Shown piece by piece: positions 1 through 9,269 of a DNA stretch of 64,000 nucleotides. The position numbers and the translations under genes were made by a program. Source of the stretch: Polyangiaceae bacterium (GTDB taxonomy: Bacteria > Myxococcota_A > Polyangia > Polyangiales > Polyangiaceae); the NCBI GenBank assembly GCA_041389725.1, contig JAWKRG010000002.1, positions 248,001 to 312,000 on the forward strand, read 5' to 3'. Position 1 is the stretch's first letter; every line of letters begins with the position of its first letter. The notes below the pieces were generated by a model. It worked only from the letters and a program-made list of their open reading frames with translations, was not told the origin of the DNA and searched no databases.

Positions 1-1353
1 ATCATCGTGCAGCTGTCTGCCGAGCGTTACACCGGCGTGGCCGCGATGTTTTTGCGCGACCGCGTCAACTTGACGGTGATGGCGTTCTACGTCGTAGCGT
101 GTGTATGCGGCGTTTGGCTCAGCGTCTCGCTGCAGTCCGACTACGTGCCGCGCACCGCCTTGATCATGATGATGTTGGCCACGACCGGCGGGCTCGTGCT
201 GATGGCGCCCTACTTCGGGTACGTTTTCTGGTTTCTCGAGCCGAACAACATCATCGCGCGCATCCGCAAAGACGCCGTGCGCGTGGCGTCGCAGGGAGCC
301 AGGGTGAAAGAACCTCCGGCCTGCGCCGAAGCCCAGGCTGACACCCTGGGCTCGATGGAGGAGCTGACGGACATCACCAGCAACTCCATCTCTGGCAAGG
401 ACAAGATCATCGCCAGCGGCGCCGTGGACGCGCTGAAAGACTTCGCCATCGAGTACATCAAAGTCAAACCTGAGGCATCGGACGTCTGGTTCCAGATCGG
501 CCCCAGCATCCGCCAGAACCCCGACTTCGTGGCAATGGACCCCGAAAGCCTTCACGATCTGGAGCAGCGCCGAACGTGGGTCGAATGGAAGGTGATGCGC
601 CAGTATTTGGGCATCTACAACGAGGCCCTCGGGAGCATGCGGGACATTTGCTACCTAGTGGCGATCGACACGCGCTACGTCGGCGAAGCCGCAGGTGCCG
701 CCAGGGACGAGGAGTTGATGCGCCTGGTCTTGCGCTTCATGAACTCCTACATGCGTGCAACGGTCAATGCCAAGGATGTGCGCACCGCCTACAACGTCCT
801 CAACCAGTACCGGCTCTTGGTCGAAGCGTTCCTGAGGCAAAAGAACGCGAGCATGGCCCTCGAAGCCGTCGAGCACATGCTCTACTACGGGCACGTCAGC
901 TTCGACATGAAGCTGACCTTCATCACCGAAACGGTCGCCTACGACGTCTCTGCTCTATGTCAGTACAGCCACGAGCTTGGCCTGGAGCAAGAGCATGCCA
1001 TGCTGGAGAAGTTCCTCGAGCTCGACCGGCCTCTCTCGGTGCGCAGTCAGGAGAAGGCGTTGCTCGGTGTGCGCAAGGCTCAAGTCAAGCTGGCCGCCTA
1101 CTACCTGACGCAAAAGGAAGAAGAAAAGGCCAAGATGATCTCCGAGGACATGTCCGGGGAGCCTCGGGAACGTCTCATCGCCATTCGTGACCAGCTGGAG
1201 CGAGTCACTAGCAAGGACTTTTGGGAGATCATCGATCGCGGGCGCAACTTCGAATACATGCCGCCGCGTCAACGCAAGCAGATGGCGACGTTCTTCGGCT
1301 GGCTGAAGCTAGGCGAACCGGTGGGGGACGACGGCGCAGCGCGCGAAGCGTGA
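1..1353 (+). CDS. DUF2254-like membrane protein, 5' end outside the window
   Basis: The reading frame is open to the first base (codons ATC ATC GTG), so the gene very probably starts outside the window; the GTG at 7 is only the first possible internal start. The visible N-terminus (QLSAERYTGVAAMFLRDRV) followed by two hydrophobic segments (about residues 24-44 and 52-77) and then NNIIARI matches, from memory, the end of the membrane part of DUF2254 proteins, whose earlier helices would lie upstream. The remaining ~370 residues are soluble, helical and mixed charge, presumably cytoplasmic. The function of DUF2254 is unknown. It converges on the acetyltransferase gene with a 21-base gap. Family assignment is by pattern recognition and moderately sure. 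Confidence 0.6.
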   Translation: MIVQLSAERYTGVAAMFLRDRVNLTVMAFYVVACVCGVWLSVSLQSDYVPRTALIMMMLATTGGLVLMAPYFGYVFWFLEPNNIIARIRKDAVRVASQGARVKEPPACAEAQADTLGSMEELTDITSNSISGKDKIIASGAVDALKDFAIEYIKVKPEASDVWFQIGPSIRQNPDFVAMDPESLHDLEQRRTWVEWKVMRQYLGIYNEALGSMRDICYLVAIDTRYVGEAAGAARDEELMRLVLRFMNSYMRATVNAKDVRTAYNVLNQYRLLVEAFLRQKNASMALEAVEHMLYYGHVSFDMKLTFITETVAYDVSALCQYSHELGLEQEHAMLEKFLELDRPLSVRSQEKALLGVRKAQVKLAAYYLTQKEEEKAKMISEDMSGEPRERLIAIRDQLERVTSKDFWEIIDRGRNFEYMPPRQRKQMATFFGWLKLGEPVGDDGAAREA

Positions 1354-1374
1354 AGGCACGCTGGGCCGGAATGC

Positions 1375-2553
1375 TCAGAAGAAGTCCACCATCGACGGCA
1401 TCCCTCGCGGAAAAGCGGCTTCCGCCGCCGCGAGCGCAGCGGAAGAGCCGCTCAGCTGCCCAGCTTGGGCCAGCAAAGCGGGGGAGGCGAATCCCGTGTA
1501 GAGCGCCGCCAGGGCGCCCACATCCAGCTCGACGGCCGAGTTGGATCTGGCCGGGCGAGAGACGGTGGCGCGACCTCCTTCGACGGCGAGCCGGTACAGC
1601 CCAGACTGCTCCGGGATGTCTGGATCCCGTACGAGAAGGTCCAGCTCGCATGCCGTGCGCGTCGCGTAGCCGCGCTGTTCCAACGCAGCTTGCACGTGGC
1701 AGATCCGCGTCATCCAGTGCTCTCGTAGCCCTATGCTGTAGGTCCGCTCCGGCATCTGCCATACCAACGGATCTATCGCGCTGCCCGCCCAACGCACGCT
1801 CTTGGCCATGGTGCCGTGCTGCGCCAGAAAGCCCAGGATGCCGCGGGCGCCGTCGACGCTGGTGCACTGTGCGTCCGTCAAGCGCAGGTCGTGATAGTCG
1901 CTGGGCAATCGATCCTGCAGCATCACGACGTAGCCAACGGGCTGACCCTCGACGCTCAGCCGAGTCGCGCGGGTCTCGCGCTTCCGCGGGGAGAAGACCC
2001 GACTCCAGATGTAGTCGCTGCGCTCCACGTAGCCGTCGCGCTGGCGTGCTAGCGACCGATACATTTGCTCGAGCAAGCTCTGATCCGCGCAGCCACTCGG
2101 CTGGAGTTCGAGCTTGGGCGATCGCACGCCGATGCGGGCAATGTCCACGGAAACGTCGAACAAGTAACCCGCCAACTCCCACCCGGCCTTGCGGTAGAGG
2201 GAGACGCTAGCTGGGTAGAGCGTGGAAAGCGCAACCCGACGCTCATGGAGTTCTCGGGCGGCGGCTCGCATCATATGCAGGGCCGCTCCGCGCCCGCGCG
2301 CCTCCGCTACGACTGCCACGCCGGCGATACCGACCATCTCGACGAGCTGACCGCCAAAGTACTGGCCGAGCGGCAGCGTGAGGAGCCCACCCACGAGCTG
2401 CGCCCCTTCGCGCAAACCTCGCAGGTTCTCGAGTCCTCCTAGCTCGAGCCACGCGGGCGCATCCTTCGCGTCGAAGCCGAACGCCCAAGCAAGAATGTGG
2501 GCAAACTCCTTACGGTCAGGGTCGTCCAACGGGTGAAAGTAGCTGAAAGGCAT
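1375..2553 (-). CDS. Eis-like GNAT N-acetyltransferase
   Basis: 392 aa. The N-terminal GNAT fold carries the acetyl-CoA loop (VAVVAEARGRGAALHMMRAA, about residues 80-100), then LYRKAGWE typical of GNAT motif B. A second, degenerate GNAT-like region and a C-terminal SCP2-like region (about 290-392) follow, the three-part layout of the Eis (enhanced intracellular survival) family. The protein ends in Phe-Phe; in Eis enzymes the C-terminal Phe carboxylate is catalytic, so this is consistent with activity. Eis proteins acetylate amines such as aminoglycosides or polyamines; the substrate here is unknown. The ATG at 2553 was chosen over an upstream start because MPFSYFHPLDD is the natural start of the fold. 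No signal peptide, so cytoplasmic. Confidence 0.8.
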   Translation of the reverse strand: MPFSYFHPLDDPDRKEFAHILAWAFGFDAKDAPAWLELGGLENLRGLREGAQLVGGLLTLPLGQYFGGQLVEMVGIAGVAVVAEARGRGAALHMMRAAARELHERRVALSTLYPASVSLYRKAGWELAGYLFDVSVDIARIGVRSPKLELQPSGCADQSLLEQMYRSLARQRDGYVERSDYIWSRVFSPRKRETRATRLSVEGQPVGYVVMLQDRLPSDYHDLRLTDAQCTSVDGARGILGFLAQHGTMAKSVRWAGSAIDPLVWQMPERTYSIGLREHWMTRICHVQAALEQRGYATRTACELDLLVRDPDIPEQSGLYRLAVEGGRATVSRPARSNSAVELDVGALAALYTGFASPALLAQAGQLSGSSAALAAAEAAFPRGMPSMVDFF

Positions 2554-2648
2554 CGCGCGACGACGATGATGGAGGCTGACGACGAAGTAAAGTCCGACGT
2601 CGCCTTCCGCAGGCAATCCCTCGCGAGAGAGCGGCAGTGCTGGAAGTC

Positions 2649-3986
2649 TCAGCGCTTGGCAATCGCGGCGCGCCGCGCCGCACTCGGAGCAGTGGTTCCG
2701 CCTTCGACCACCTCGATGAAGCCGCGACCCACCACGCGCTTGTCGTCATTGAGCGCTTCCACGCGCACGACCCAGGGCCCAGCGCCGCTCCCTTTGGGAA
2801 CGACCGCGCTGAACGTAGCGCCCTTCCGGGTCCAGCGCGCACTCACCGGGCGGCCATTGACGGTCATGCGTGGATCCGCCTTCGGCAAGCTCGTCCCCCG
2901 CGCTTCGAAGGACACGACCGCGCGTACTTCGTCGGCGGGCCAGCGCGGCAGCGCGGGCGTCAGCTGCACGGTTGCTGACAGCTGCACCGGCAGCAGCTCG
3001 AGCCGCGCTTCGCTCGGGCTACCCGCTGCCCGAAGTCGCACCACCGTCGGCCGGCCGCGGTACAGCCCAATGCTTTGCGGCGCAGGCACGAAGTAAGAAG
3101 CTCGGCCATAGGTCAACTCCACATTGTCCGCAGAGGTGAGTCTGACGCGCGCGGACGGGCTCAGCCAAATGCGCCCGTCGTCCAGCCGTGCGCCTGCTGG
3201 CAACCGCACACCGACTACCTGAATCGAACCAGCCGCGGCCCACGGCCCGGCGAGGCCAAAGGCATCCACCGCAGCCACTCGTACGCGATACCGACCCGGC
3301 TGGAGTTCGCTCACCCGATGAGTGGGACGCGACACGCGCTGCAGCACGAACGGGGAAGCGGCACTAGCGCCGTCCTGCTGAATCTCGACAGCGTAGGTGG
3401 CAGCGTCTTTGACCGCATCCCAACGCAGCTCCGCGCCTGCGCTAGCGCCAGTCGCGACGACGAGGCGAGCCTCCCCTCGGCTCTTCGGTGCGGGCAGCAC
3501 TTTGCGTGCTTCACCACTCTCAGAGCCACCCACGCTTCGCGCCGTTCCCGCGGTCATGGGCTTCCAATCCGTCCCCGCGGTCGCGAGCGCATCGTCTTCC
3601 AACGCGGCGACGGTACTGACGCCGTTTTGGATCAGCGCCCGGAAGGCGCCACGCTTGCTGACCACGACCAGTCGCCGCGGCGTACGGATCATCACGCCCT
3701 TGCGCTGCCCCTCCTTGGGGAAGCGCACTTCTGCGGACCCGCGGGTCAGGCGAAAGACTTCCACGGGGATGGGGCCGGCTGCGGGGCCATCCAATTCCAA
3801 GCGCAAACTGCGCTCGCGTACCAGCTCCGTCCCCGGACTCAGCGTCACCACCGCCCGCCCCTCCAGGGTCACGTGTTTCGTTGTGTCGTCTGTCGAGAGC
3901 GTGGGGTCTGCCTGGGCGGCACGGGGCGCTACTGCCAGGGAGCACAGCACGCACAAAATAAAGGCGGCGCCGTTCTTCGTCATCAT
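2649..3986 (-). CDS. secreted FecR-like / fibronectin type III protein
   Basis: 445 aa starting at tandem ATG codons (3986, 3983) in front of a clear signal peptide (MMTKNGAAFILCVLCSLAVA, cleavage near AQA-DP). Residues about 30-160 look like a FecR-type beta-rich domain (GRAVVTLSPGTELV, then VEVFRLTRGSAEVRF, then RTPRRLVVVSKRGAFRALI). About 170-260 is a fibronectin type III-like module with ELRWDAVKDAATYAVEIQ and YRVRVAAVDAFGLAGPW. The rest is further beta-rich domain with no recognised catalytic motif. FecR-domain proteins in myxobacteria are mostly uncharacterised envelope proteins; no sigma factor partner is adjacent, so iron signalling is not implied. An upstream extension of this frame exists but lacks a sensible N-terminus. 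Confidence 0.65.
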   Translation of the reverse strand: MMTKNGAAFILCVLCSLAVAPRAAQADPTLSTDDTTKHVTLEGRAVVTLSPGTELVRERSLRLELDGPAAGPIPVEVFRLTRGSAEVRFPKEGQRKGVMIRTPRRLVVVSKRGAFRALIQNGVSTVAALEDDALATAGTDWKPMTAGTARSVGGSESGEARKVLPAPKSRGEARLVVATGASAGAELRWDAVKDAATYAVEIQQDGASAASPFVLQRVSRPTHRVSELQPGRYRVRVAAVDAFGLAGPWAAAGSIQVVGVRLPAGARLDDGRIWLSPSARVRLTSADNVELTYGRASYFVPAPQSIGLYRGRPTVVRLRAAGSPSEARLELLPVQLSATVQLTPALPRWPADEVRAVVSFEARGTSLPKADPRMTVNGRPVSARWTRKGATFSAVVPKGSGAGPWVVRVEALNDDKRVVGRGFIEVVEGGTTAPSAARRAAIAKR

Positions 3987-4089
3987 GGACACGGAACGGA
4001 CGGGCAGCTCAGCCCTTGAAGAACCCGCACGCACTTTCAGCAAAAGGGTGGGCGCCTGTCCCACCCCGTGTGCGCAGCGGGTCGGGGCG

Positions 4090-5601
4090 CTACTCGGCCG
4101 GGCCGTCCAACTCCGGGCGGGCCTGGCCACGCAGGCAGGGCCCCGCCTTCTGGTAGGGCTTGCCCCGGAGGCGGTTCACGGCCGCGGTGGAGCGCCACAT
4201 CAAGTAGCTCTTGGTGAACTGCAGCGCATTGTCTGTCGAAACGTACGGGTTTTTCAGACCACCGAGGTGCACCAAGAACAGCACCTGTTCCGCGACGCTC
4301 ACCGGGCAGCCCTCGAAGCGAATGTGGGGCTCGTCCTTGGCATCGCGAATGCGTTTCATCACCGACGCCATCTTCACGTAAATGTCGTCGTGTTTGGCGT
4401 GGTGCGGATCCTTCGTGGAGCGGTCCTTGTACTTGCTTCGGATCTGGACGAGCTTCCCGGCAAGGTTGCCCTCGAAGGTTGCGCAATCGCCAATGAAAAT
4501 CACCTTCTCGCCCGGCTTGGCATCGATCTCGCCATCGTAGGCGCCGAATACCACGTGCATGCGCGGCATGCGCTCGTCGCACTTCTCATCGTAGACGCGT
4601 AGGATCTCGATCGCCTCCTCGATCGCACCGGGGCAGCCACCCCAACAGTAGTCGGTGTGTTCCTTCTCTGGCGGAGGGCCGGCATAGGCCGTGATCTTCG
4701 AGCCTTCGAAGTACTTCTCCACCCGAATCAGCCCTACTTTGAAGCCCTTGGCCCGCGCTTTGGCTTCCTCCAAGCTCACGTCCCCGCTGATCTGGATTTG
4801 CTTCAGGTCGCTGGGACCGAAGCCTCGTTCCGCGGTCATGCGGATGTGGGGAACTTCGTTGGGATCCACGCCGATGATGTGGCAGCACACGGCGTCGAAG
4901 GCGACTTGATTGTTCCCCATGACGATCAAGTTCAACGCCCGCGGCACGGGCGTCAGCATGCGTCCCTCCCCCGCTACGATGGCGTCGATGGCAATGAACT
5001 CGGGTTGGATGATGTACTGCAGATCGGCGATTTTCTCGTCCAGGCGATGATCGTGATCGATCAGGCGGTGGCGATCGTCCTGGATGCCGATGTAGGCCTT
5101 GATCGAGAACGTCACCGTGGTCCAGGGATGCGCCTTGAACTTGGGACAATTTACGAAGAAGTCGGCCTGCGCCACGGGCTCCGGCGTGAAGAGGTAGTCG
5201 CGCAGGCGCCCTGGGTGCTTGAGCGGGATCTCGACCTGCTGCTCTTCCTCGAACAGGTAGCGCTTCACGCCAACCCTGGACAGCATCTCATCGTAGCCAG
5301 ACGCTTCGAACGCCATGCGCGTGGGCACCGTGATGCCGCAACGCTCGCCGACGGCGAGTTCGTCCATACCGCCGTCGTCGCGATCTCGCAGCGCCGCCAA
5401 TACGCCTTCGGTGAACTCAGGGCGAGTGTAGGCATGTTGGAACAGAGGACCACTGGCAACCAGGTTCGGCTTGAGCAAGGTCCGCCCACGCGGCCGCAGG
5501 TCCAGCTCCTCGAGCCCCTCGCGAATGATGGTGCGGATCCGCTCGGGGTCGTAGCTGTCACAATGGCGGATGATGACCTTGGGGTTGTCGACGGGGCGCA
5601 T
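4090..5601 (-). CDS. DUF362 domain protein (cytoplasmic)
   Basis: 503 aa. Residues about 5-330 match the DUF362 pattern: LLKPNLVASG, a long alpha/beta core with DFFVNCPKFKAHPWTTVT, IKAYIGIQDD and AIDAIVAGEGRM, then GNNQVAFDAVCCHIIGVDP. A C-terminal extension (about 360-480) contains well-spaced cysteines (DYCWGGCPGAIEEA, GDCATFEGN, FEGCPVS), suggesting metal or Fe-S binding, though no CxxCxxC ferredoxin signature is seen. DUF362 proteins are linked to Fe-S or redox metabolism, but no reaction is established. No signal peptide, unlike the second DUF362 gene at 40335. ATG 5601 is chosen over an upstream frame extension that is Arg-rich and lacks family residues. Divergent from the lipoprotein pair at 5742. 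Confidence 0.75.
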   Translation of the reverse strand: MRPVDNPKVIIRHCDSYDPERIRTIIREGLEELDLRPRGRTLLKPNLVASGPLFQHAYTRPEFTEGVLAALRDRDDGGMDELAVGERCGITVPTRMAFEASGYDEMLSRVGVKRYLFEEEQQVEIPLKHPGRLRDYLFTPEPVAQADFFVNCPKFKAHPWTTVTFSIKAYIGIQDDRHRLIDHDHRLDEKIADLQYIIQPEFIAIDAIVAGEGRMLTPVPRALNLIVMGNNQVAFDAVCCHIIGVDPNEVPHIRMTAERGFGPSDLKQIQISGDVSLEEAKARAKGFKVGLIRVEKYFEGSKITAYAGPPPEKEHTDYCWGGCPGAIEEAIEILRVYDEKCDERMPRMHVVFGAYDGEIDAKPGEKVIFIGDCATFEGNLAGKLVQIRSKYKDRSTKDPHHAKHDDIYVKMASVMKRIRDAKDEPHIRFEGCPVSVAEQVLFLVHLGGLKNPYVSTDNALQFTKSYLMWRSTAAVNRLRGKPYQKAGPCLRGQARPELDGPAE

Positions 5602-5643
5602 GCGGCAACGGTAGCACAGGGCACCGAGGGTCTCGCCCGCCGC

Positions 5644-5655
5644 AAACCCGGGTTT
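5644..5655. promoter_or_regulatory. 12-bp perfect palindrome in divergent promoter region
   Basis: AAACCCGGGTTT is a perfect 12-base palindrome, 42 bases before the DUF362 start and 86 bases before the lipoprotein start, in the 140-base divergent intergenic region. Its symmetry and place fit an operator for a dimeric regulator, but no regulator gene adjoins it and there is no other support. Confidence 0.3.
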
Positions 5656-5741
5656 CTGCGGAGAAACCTTGAGGCGACATTGTAGGCAACCAGCAGCGGG
5701 GCCGGCCGACAGGGAGCGTGTTGCTCGAAAGGACCCACAGA

Positions 5742-6182
5742 ATGAACCTCGCCGCCTCTCTGACCCTCCTCGGACTCTGCGCCGTGGCCTCGGGCTGCGC
5801 ATCGAATCCGAACTGGACGCAGACCCCCAACATCCCGAACCCCGTGCTGCTCTCCCGAGTCGACCGTGTCGGTGGGCACGTCTCGACGCGCCCCGCGCCC
5901 ATCGTCGGCGTGGTGGATGCCGAGCAGTCCGGCTTCGTCAGCATGGAGACGTCCAACACGAGGTCAGGCAACGTCGTCGTCACGACCCGAACCACCAAGT
6001 CCGGTTCCTCAGACGACATCTCTAGCAGCCTGGCCGCTGCGGGACACGGTGACCCCGGCGTCGACATTCACGTCGACGAACTCAGTGCCGGCAGCTACGC
6101 GATGATCCTGGCGGGCAGTGCGTTTGCAACCAAGTGGGTGGGAGTCAAGGCACGCGCCTTCAAGAAGGGACAGGAACGATGA
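5742..6182 (+). CDS. small lipoprotein, first of a coupled pair
   Basis: 146 aa. The N-terminus MNLAASLTLLGLCAVASGC is a lipoprotein signal peptide with cysteine at about 19, so an envelope lipoprotein is predicted. The mature part is short and beta-rich (VGGHVSTRPAPIVGVVD, SGNVVVTTRTTKSG) with no family I recognise. It ends in a helix containing KWVGVKARAF. ATG 5742 is preferred to an upstream in-frame ATG at 5718 because it begins the signal peptide directly. Its stop overlaps the next start (ATGA), so the two lipoproteins are probably co-translated and act together. Confidence 0.6.
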   Translation: MNLAASLTLLGLCAVASGCASNPNWTQTPNIPNPVLLSRVDRVGGHVSTRPAPIVGVVDAEQSGFVSMETSNTRSGNVVVTTRTTKSGSSDDISSSLAAAGHGDPGVDIHVDELSAGSYAMILAGSAFATKWVGVKARAFKKGQER

Positions 6183-6715
6183 ACAAGCTCCACATGTTCG
6201 CAGCCGCCAGTCTTGCGCTTTTCGCCAACGCATGCGCCGGAGGCCGCACGAACATCGTCGCGCCGGACGCGCGCTACCCCGTCAGCATGACGGCGGCCGT
6301 TCGCGACACCGACGGCACGCTCGTGAGCAAGGACCGCAAAGTGCTCGTTGGCCGCATGGAAGATGAGCGGATGTCCTGGGGCATGGTCTACTCGGCGGTG
6401 AAGCTGAATCCAAAGCAGGACATCTCTCAGCTGGTCAATCGCCAGGTTCGAGCATCCGGAGGCGACGCCGTAGTCAATCTTCAAGTGGCCTCCAGCCACT
6501 GTGGTTGGAACTTCGTTCCCTTGCTCAACCTGCTGCCGGTCTGGCCAGGATGCACGATCGTGCACCTGAGGGGCGATATCGTCCGCGTGGGCGAGAAGCG
6601 CGACGAGGCTGCCCTGGCTCGCGGTCGCGCCGAGAAATTCGTCGGTCTCGGCGCTGCCGAAGCGAGTACCGCGGTTTCCGCCGATCCGCTCCTGGCCACC
6701 ATGTCCTACGAGTGA
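6179..6715 (+). CDS. small lipoprotein, second of a coupled pair
   Basis: 178 aa. The start codon overlaps the preceding stop (ATGA at 6179-6182) and has AGGAA six bases upstream, which decides the start against an upstream ATG at 6134. The signal peptide MNKLHMFAAASLALFANAC ends in a lipobox-like Cys. The middle contains RQVRASGGDAVVNLQV, a pattern resembling YbjQ/Bor-like small envelope proteins in which Gly-Gly-Asp-Ala precedes a beta strand, then SHCGWNFVPLLNLLPVWPGC with two cysteines that could form a disulfide. The function is unknown. Confidence 0.6.
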   Translation: MNKLHMFAAASLALFANACAGGRTNIVAPDARYPVSMTAAVRDTDGTLVSKDRKVLVGRMEDERMSWGMVYSAVKLNPKQDISQLVNRQVRASGGDAVVNLQVASSHCGWNFVPLLNLLPVWPGCTIVHLRGDIVRVGEKRDEAALARGRAEKFVGLGAAEASTAVSADPLLATMSYE

Positions 6716-6782
6716 GGGCGGTCCACGGACGCTCGAGGCCGCTCTTGGTTCCGTTCAGGATTCGGATTACGAATCCCGAGAC

Positions 6783-7754
6783 ATGGCACTAGGCTCTGTG
6801 CCCGTGCATCAGACGCTCTTGGGAATCTCCGTGGTGGTGACATTCACGGCAACGGCCTGCGACACCACGACGAAGCAGGCCGTTCCGTCCGCGCCTTCCC
6901 CCACCTCCGCGGCTACTCCGAAGCCTGGACCTGCGACCTCGACTTCGCCGAATCCGGGTCCCGAACTGCCGACACCCGCGGCGGAAGACCCTGCAAAGAT
7001 GCCCTTTGACTTTCCCGCCGCGCGAAGCATCGCACGCGTCGGGGAGTTCGTACTGGCACCAACGCAGAGCACGGTCGAAGAGGCGATCGCCGTCGGCAGC
7101 GAGCGGCAAGCGTTCATCTACTACGGTGGTCGACTGGAAAGCGCCGACGACGCGACCAGCGTAGTCAAGCTGAGCACGGGGCGGAAGTCGCGCGTCGCCA
7201 ACGCTCTAGTTCTCGCCATCGGCCCCAAGACTGAAGCCAAAGTCGGTGACATCGTGATCACCGCCTGGGCCAGCGGAACCGGCCTGCAGCGCGCCATCGT
7301 GGTGGCAGAGGGAACGCCACGCCGTCCCAACGTCCGCTATCTCGACATCACGCTGAACAACCCCAGCGGCTGGGGCGAGCGCGTGGATCAGTTACCCGAA
7401 GGCACGTTCCGCGTGCTCGACAAGCCAGGCGTGCCCGGTACGACCCTGGCATGCAGCGACAAGAACCGCACCACTCGGCAGATCTTGGTCGGTCGCGCGG
7501 AAGGCAAGGTGCTCGGCCTTGGGTTTGCTGGCAAACTGAAGGTGTTCGACGACAAGACCTGCACGCCGCTGCCAGTACAGCCCAAGCTCGAGCCCGGCGA
7601 TGCCGTTCGGGTCCCGGTGCTGGGTACGTTCACTGCGGCAAAGATCACCAAGCTCGACGCGGCCATTGGCCGGGTTTGGGCCAAGTATGCTCACGGCAGC
7701 GAAGAGCACGAGGACGCCATCGGTTTCACCAACGTGTGGCCGGGGTCCAAGTAG
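6783..7754 (+). CDS. putative lipoprotein of unknown function
   Basis: 323 aa. A hydrophobic N-terminus (LLGISVVVTFTATAC) ends in a Cys at about 26 and is followed by a Pro/Thr/Ser/Ala linker up to about residue 70, as in exported lipoproteins; the lipobox is imperfect. The body contains two similar beta-rich halves: one around FIYYGGRLESADDATSVVKL with VGDIVITAWASG, the other around VLGLGFAGKLKVFDDKTC with PGDAVRVPVLGTF. These suggest SH3-like barrels repeated twice. I recognise no family. It converges on the flavin oxidoreductase gene with a 2-base gap. Confidence 0.55.
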   Translation: MALGSVPVHQTLLGISVVVTFTATACDTTTKQAVPSAPSPTSAATPKPGPATSTSPNPGPELPTPAAEDPAKMPFDFPAARSIARVGEFVLAPTQSTVEEAIAVGSERQAFIYYGGRLESADDATSVVKLSTGRKSRVANALVLAIGPKTEAKVGDIVITAWASGTGLQRAIVVAEGTPRRPNVRYLDITLNNPSGWGERVDQLPEGTFRVLDKPGVPGTTLACSDKNRTTRQILVGRAEGKVLGLGFAGKLKVFDDKTCTPLPVQPKLEPGDAVRVPVLGTFTAAKITKLDAAIGRVWAKYAHGSEEHEDAIGFTNVWPGSK

Positions 7755-7756
7755 CC

Positions 7757-9208
7757 TCAGTGCTCGCACCGCCAAAGCGGGGGCGTCAATCGACGTCTTC
7801 CCAGCGAATCCAGTTGCACGCCCGGCTCGTCGAGGGCCTCGCGGTCCCATAGCTTGCAGCTGACCGGCTTGTGCTTTTGATCGAGGCCCTCACAGTAGTT
7901 GGTGAACACACAGCGCCGGATCTCGTCGCCGCAGCCCAGGCGTAGCTTGAGGAACCAGTCAGGGTCAGCCAGGCTCTGCCTCGCAGACGCGACGATGTCG
8001 GCAGCGCCCGACGCCAGGACCTCTTCGGCCTGGTCGAAGGTCGAGATGCCACCCGCCACCACGACTGGAGTCGTGAAACCCGCCGCCTGCAGGTGTGCAC
8101 GAATCGCGGCGGATGCCTCCAGGTTGCGCCCGAAGGGCCCCTTCGCGTCTGCCAAAGTGGTGGGCATGCATTCCCAGCCACTTGGACCGGTGTAGGGATA
8201 GGCGGCTTCGCCGATCTTGGGTTGCTTGGCGTCCTCGAACTTCCCGCCTCGCGACAGCGAGAGGAAGTCCGCCCCGGCCTCCGCGAGCGCGGAGGCGACC
8301 CGCTTCGCTTCATCGATGCCGTTGCCACCAGCGATGCATTCGTCAGCCAAGAAGCGAGCACCGACGACGAACTTGGGACTGACAGCAGCCCGTACTGCCG
8401 CCAGCACCTCCCGCGGTAGGCGAAGGCGTCGCTCCAGGTCGCCACCATAGCCATCGCTGCGCGTGTTCGCCTTCGAGAGAAAGGACGCCATGGTGTAGGC
8501 GTGAGCATAGTGAAGCTCCACGCCGTCGAGCCCCGCCGCCTCGGCCCGGCGGGCAGCCTCGACGAACAGTGTGGGAAGCACCCGAGGCAGCTCCGCCACG
8601 TGCGGCAAGTGCGTGTCCGTCACCCGCTCGCGCTGGCCGTAGTGCAGATCGCGAAGCTCGCGTTCGGTGAGCACCTCACGAAGCTCCTCTTGGGATGCAC
8701 CGGACAAGTGTCGCCGCACTGCAGTCTCGTCTTGCATGCCGAGAGCGCGTTTGTGGCGCTCGGTCACCCGCAGGTACCGCGCGAAGTAGCGCTCTGGAGT
8801 GGGTCGCCTCCGGATGGCGAGAAAGTCGATCAGCTGGACGAACAGCCGGGTGCGCCCCCCGCTGGCCGCCTTGACGGCGCGTGCCACGCGGGCCACGCCC
8901 GGGACGAAGCGATCATCACCGAGCCGGAGCAGGGGCCCGCTGGGAACATCGCGAATGCCAGTGGCCTCCAGGACCAGTGCTCCTGGCAACCCGCGTGCAA
9001 AGCGCTCGTACCAACTCACGACCGCATCAGTGACGAAGCCCTCTTCCGTCGCACGCCACGGCACCATGGCCGGCACCCAGGTACGCTGCTCGAGGTCCAG
9101 TCGTCCCTGTCGCAGCGGTTGGAAGAGTCGCGCCTTCGCTGCCTCTTCGGGCGAAGGAGATCGGGCATCGAGTAGTGGATGACGGGTCGCGCCCTCGGGA
9201 TGCCACAT
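7757..9208 (-). CDS. NADH:flavin oxidoreductase, old yellow enzyme family
   Basis: 483 aa TIM-barrel flavoprotein. The family signature is clear around residues 210-250: LDGVELHYAHAYTMASFLS, then NTRSDGYGGDLERRLRLP. The FMN-binding end is also recognisable (VVVAGGISTFDQAEEVLASG, then ADIVASARQSLADPDW). A Cys-containing tail (RRCVFTNYCEGLDQKHKPVSC) resembles the region that binds an Fe-S cluster in the 2,4-dienoyl-CoA reductase branch, but the protein stops there and lacks the NADPH-binding domains of that branch. The substrate is unknown, probably an alpha,beta-unsaturated carbonyl compound. ATG 9208 is chosen over an upstream in-frame start. Divergent from the PhnD-like gene across a strong inverted repeat. 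Confidence 0.8.
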   Translation of the reverse strand: MWHPEGATRHPLLDARSPSPEEAAKARLFQPLRQGRLDLEQRTWVPAMVPWRATEEGFVTDAVVSWYERFARGLPGALVLEATGIRDVPSGPLLRLGDDRFVPGVARVARAVKAASGGRTRLFVQLIDFLAIRRRPTPERYFARYLRVTERHKRALGMQDETAVRRHLSGASQEELREVLTERELRDLHYGQRERVTDTHLPHVAELPRVLPTLFVEAARRAEAAGLDGVELHYAHAYTMASFLSKANTRSDGYGGDLERRLRLPREVLAAVRAAVSPKFVVGARFLADECIAGGNGIDEAKRVASALAEAGADFLSLSRGGKFEDAKQPKIGEAAYPYTGPSGWECMPTTLADAKGPFGRNLEASAAIRAHLQAAGFTTPVVVAGGISTFDQAEEVLASGAADIVASARQSLADPDWFLKLRLGCGDEIRRCVFTNYCEGLDQKHKPVSCKLWDREALDEPGVQLDSLGRRRLTPPLWRCEH

Positions 9209-9269
9209 GGCCGGCCAGCATAGTCTCGCGCCCGGCCGTGCGGACACCCTACTCCCCTTGCTTCGCGGA

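Noticed and set aside
1229..2210. Overlapping frames on both strands opposite the acetyltransferase.
   Set aside because: Both are Arg/Pro/Ala-rich shadows, while the Eis-like motifs fix the true frame.
4657..5685. A long open frame opposite the DUF362 gene.
   Set aside because: It is an antisense shadow produced by GC-rich codon bias; DUF362 motifs are on the other strand.
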